Notes under the pieces: model-generated
Told to the model about the DNA's origin: nothing
Seen by the model: the letters and a program-made list of their open reading frames with translations, nothing else
Databases searched by the model: none
Part shown: positions 61,496 to 64,000 of the stretch, one piece after another
How the letters are laid out: each line of letters starts with the position of its first letter
Numbering within the stretch: position 1 is the first letter of the stretch
Source: Novakomyces olei
Lineage: Eukaryota; Ascomycota; Novakomycetes; Novakomycetales; Novakomycetaceae
Direction of reading: 5' to 3'
Assembly: GCA_016906335.1 (NCBI GenBank)
Contig: JADEYG010000003.1
Span: 868,001-932,000, forward strand
Length of the DNA: 64,000 nt
Program-made: the position numbers and the translations under genes

Positions 61496-62029
61496 TAGCC
61501 AAGATCAAATATAATAAATACTATAATAATTTATTAAATATATTTAAATTATCTATAAATGATTATACTATTCAATTACGATCAAACTGAGCCAGAATTA
61601 AACTCTCAAAAAATTGTACATAAATATATGTTTTTATAAAATTATATTTTTTCTATATTTGATACAAAATGTTTATTGATATTATTGAAATAAATATTAA
61701 ATAATATTCAATTCTTAATAATATCAGCAGCATTAGTAATTAAAACTTGCTGTGTATTAGAATTTTTAAACTGGGTAATACTAATCGAATCGAAATAAAG
61801 ATTATAATTAAATCTTTTAAAATTAAACGAATAAGGAACGAATAATAAACGAATCAGGTTTGAATAGGAGACGAATGAGAAAAATGCGTATTGCTAGCAA
61901 TTAAGCCTCAGTTGCTATTTTATAACAGCCCCAATTTTACAGTGACACATTATGTAAGTAACGCTATCATTTATCTGACATGTCGCAATTAATTTGCACA
62001 GGCAAAAGCAGCCGACAGAGACGCACGCA
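61496..62029. promoter_or_regulatory. AT-rich divergent promoter region LisH-WD40 / HOM6
   Basis: About 534 bp, very AT-rich. No gene and no clear TGACTC site were recognised. Confidence 0.4.
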
Positions 62030-62335
62030 ATGGCAGCACAGACGGACGGCCACTGGGTCAACGTTGCGATTATTGGTACAGTATAACTCTGTAAAAGGGC
62101 GACTGTCTAATTGGCTTCAGGTGTGGGCGGAGTCGGCTCCGAGCTGATCCGGCAAATCTACGAGTATAATGAGCGAATCGAACATGGGACACTGAACGCA
62201 GTGCCTTTGCGTGTAGTATGTATCGCACGCTCGAATGGTATGGCAAATGTTCATTGATTGGTTGATTGCATTTCAATGCCGCAGTTTCGTCTGTTTATTA
62301 GTCATCGTTGGAAATAATTTCGGTCATTTTAACTT

Positions 62336-62406
<71 letters not shown>

Positions 62407-63467
62407 TTAATTTATTAATTTATTTATTTATTTATTTATTCACTGTTTTCCAATGCTCAAATACAATCGCCCCGCTCGATCTAACACTGACAGCTTCGTT
62501 TTGCTCGCACGAGTTTTCTGCTATTGATTTGACTAAATGGCGCGAGCATTTGACAACTGGCGCAGACCACCACCCTGCAAACCTCTCGCTCTCCGATATA
62601 ACAGACTACCTTTGTTTGTCACCAAAACCTGTAATCTTTGTGGACAACACGTCGAGCGAACAAGTAGCCGCCTTTTACCCCACTCTGCTGAACCGCAAGA
62701 TTCATATTGCAACGCCCAACAAGAAAGGGTTTTCTGGAGGCATTGAGCTTTACAAGAGGATACAAGCGGCACAAGTGGAAACGGGTGCACTCGTTTATCA
62801 CGAGGCGACAGTTGGCGCTGGCCTTCCCGTACTTTCTACACTGCGAGACCTTGTCTTGACAGGCGACGAGGTCCATCGTATTGAGGGCGTACTGAGTGGG
62901 ACAATGAGCTACTTGTTCAATAACTGGAGCCCCTCTGGACACGAAGGCACTGCCTCTTTTTCCGCTATGGTTACACAGGCCAAAGAGAATGGTTACACAG
63001 AACCTGACCCTCGTGACGATCTTAACGGTATGGATGTTGCCCGTAAAGTTACTATCCTGGCAAGACTGGCAGGGCTTGAATTGGAGGGCCCTTCCGCCTT
63101 CAAGGTGCAAAGTCTTATTCCCGCGGCTTTGGAGTCGGCTGCAAGCGCAGAAACTTTTCTGCAGAAACTACCGGAATACGATGCCGAGTTTTCCAGTGTC
63201 CGTTCGTCCGCTGAAAAGGCCGGAAAATGTGTTCGTTTCGTAGGGAGTGTTGATCTCAGTAATGGTGGGACTGCTTCTGTTGAGATGAAGGAATACGATG
63301 CTTCTAATCCTTTTGCTGCTCTTCAGGGTAGCGACAACCTTATTGCTTTTTATACAAAGCGATACTCACCACAGCCTCTTGTTATTCAGGGATCCGGTGC
63401 CGGTGCCGCTGTGACTGCAATGGGCGTGCTGTCTGATATTATTAAAATGGCAGACCGGCTGGCATAA
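62030..63467 (+). CDS. HOM6: Homoserine dehydrogenase
   Basis: Reduces aspartate semialdehyde to homoserine with NAD(P)H, the branch point to threonine, methionine and isoleucine. Three exons, 62030-62075, 62121-62237 and 62494-63467, give 378 residues. The NAD-binding glycine motif VAIIGVGGVGSELI spans the first join. Other signatures: VIFVDNTSSEQVAAFYP, HIATPNKKGFSG, the catalytic region YHEATVGAGLPVLSTLRDL and EGVLSGTMSYLFNNW, then EPDPRDDLNGMDVARKVTILAR. The C-terminus SGAGAAVTAMGVLSDIIKMA is typical. Intron 2 (256 nt) contains a TTTA repeat and ends CTAACACTGACAG. This is a monofunctional fungal-type enzyme, without an aspartokinase domain. Confidence 0.95.
62336..62440. repeat. (TTTA)~25 repeat in HOM6 intron 2
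   Basis: TTTA repeat with two TTTAA slips near 62407. T-rich on the sense strand. Confidence 0.93.
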
Positions 63468-63695
63468 GCAAGTTTATTTGAACACTACAAGGATCAAATA
63501 AGATTCATTGGATTGAGTATGCAAACATGTATTTAAATAAAAAAATTAGCGCCGCCTGGGTTTAGTACTAGATTAAAATAATAACGATATATATATATAT
63601 ATATATATATATTAGTAAATAAAGACAGACCAAACAAACGCTTTAAACCCCCATTTTAAATTTATGTACTTGTACGATATGAAAACCAAACTATT
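63468..63695. other. Convergent spacer with (TA) repeat
   Basis: Contains a dinucleotide AT run at about 63588-63612. No gene was recognised. Confidence 0.5.
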
Positions 63696-64000
63696 TTATA
63701 AATGTAAACTCCCCTTTCCCTTTGCCTTGTGCTTGTTATCTTTTCGTTTCGATGAGGTTTCTGGTACAACAACGGTACCCTGTTGAATTTCGTGTTGTAG
63801 CGAAGAATCAGCCGTTTGCAATTGCGACTGGACAGAAAGTGTAAACATGAGATCTCGTAATTGCTCTTCCAAATCTTTAATTTTTTCATCCTTGGTCTTG
63901 AGCTTCTTTGCGTCCTCTTTCCGCCCTTCCTGCAAAACTGTAATTTTTTGCAATAAACTATCTGTCAAAGATTTTTCGCCCCTCAAATTCTGCTCTAATC
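63696..64000 (-). CDS. ETP1/BRAP2-like RING/UBP-zinc-finger protein (C-terminal end only)
   Basis: The C-terminal 100 residues of a gene that runs off the window; the frame is open through position 64000. The visible part is a coiled coil (LLQKITVLQEGRKEDAKKL) followed by KIKDLEEQLRDLMFTLSVQSQL, then EIQQGTVVVPE and a basic Lys-rich tail. The LEEQLRDLMF segment followed by a QxGTVVVP-like strand is a hallmark of the C-terminus of BRAP2/Etp1 proteins, cytosolic ubiquitin-binding RING proteins. The RING and ZnF-UBP domains would lie beyond the window. Assignment is by this short segment only. Confidence 0.68.
   Translation of the reverse strand, partial: LEQNLRGEKSLTDSLLQKITVLQEGRKEDAKKLKTKDEKIKDLEEQLRDLMFTLSVQSQLQTADSSLQHEIQQGTVVVPETSSKRKDNKHKAKGKGSLHL

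Overview
The window is nuclear DNA of an ascomycete fungus. It is gene-dense, and most genes carry several short GT-AG introns with CTAAC/CTGAC branch points close to the 3' splice site. CTG reads as leucine at conserved positions (for example in NTF2), so this is not a CUG-Ser yeast. Three features point to an early-diverging, intron-rich budding-yeast lineage rather than a Saccharomyces-like yeast: PIR cell-wall proteins, a tRNA-Ile(UAU) with an intron, and splicing and repair genes (SR140-type factor, FHA-BRCT NBS1) richer than those of baker's yeast. That placement is inference. No mobile element, virus relic, CRISPR array or rRNA was recognised.

Layout. 1-8.4 kb: 3' part of a DUR3 urea transporter (+), HIS6 (-), an SR140-like splicing factor (+), and a HAD hydrolase (-) whose stop overlaps the SR140 stop. 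8.7-15 kb: a GT14 glycosyltransferase (+) with huge tetranucleotide repeats in an intron, an F-box protein (-), tRNA-Ile (-), mitoribosomal mL54 (-) and TVP18 (+) with a 15-nt microexon. 17.6-27 kb: two PIR-type wall proteins in tandem (+) and an AIM21-like actin-patch protein (+). 27.6-40 kb: a secreted DUF1996 protein, TFIIB, an UNC93-like transporter, a RidA protein and a large C2H2 zinc-finger regulator (all -), plus one small candidate gene (+). 41.6-51.8 kb: NTF2 (+), a type-B carboxylesterase (-), a small candidate membrane protein (-), an MscS channel with an EF-hand (+) and RPL29 (+). 52-64 kb: CDC40/PRP17 (-) divergent from NBS1 (+) across a promoter that is mostly a perfect TTA repeat, a peroxisomal ANT1/PMP47-type carrier (-), an unknown cysteine-containing basic protein (+), a LisH-WD40 protein (-), HOM6 (+) and the 3' end of an ETP1/BRAP2-like gene (-).

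The genes are mostly unrelated housekeeping functions: amino-acid synthesis, splicing, transcription, nuclear transport, DNA repair, cell wall and membrane transport. There is no biosynthetic cluster. Two local groupings stand out: the PIR pair, and the splicing/repair divergent pair CDC40-NBS1. The most distinctive aspect is the gene architecture. Several introns are only 32-50 nt, there are tiny exons, and the introns of four genes carry long AT-rich tandem repeats that are all T-rich on the coding strand. TTAGGG-like motifs recur in gene-flanking DNA, including upstream of RPL29. Exon boundaries below were worked out by hand from splice signals, reading frame and family conservation.
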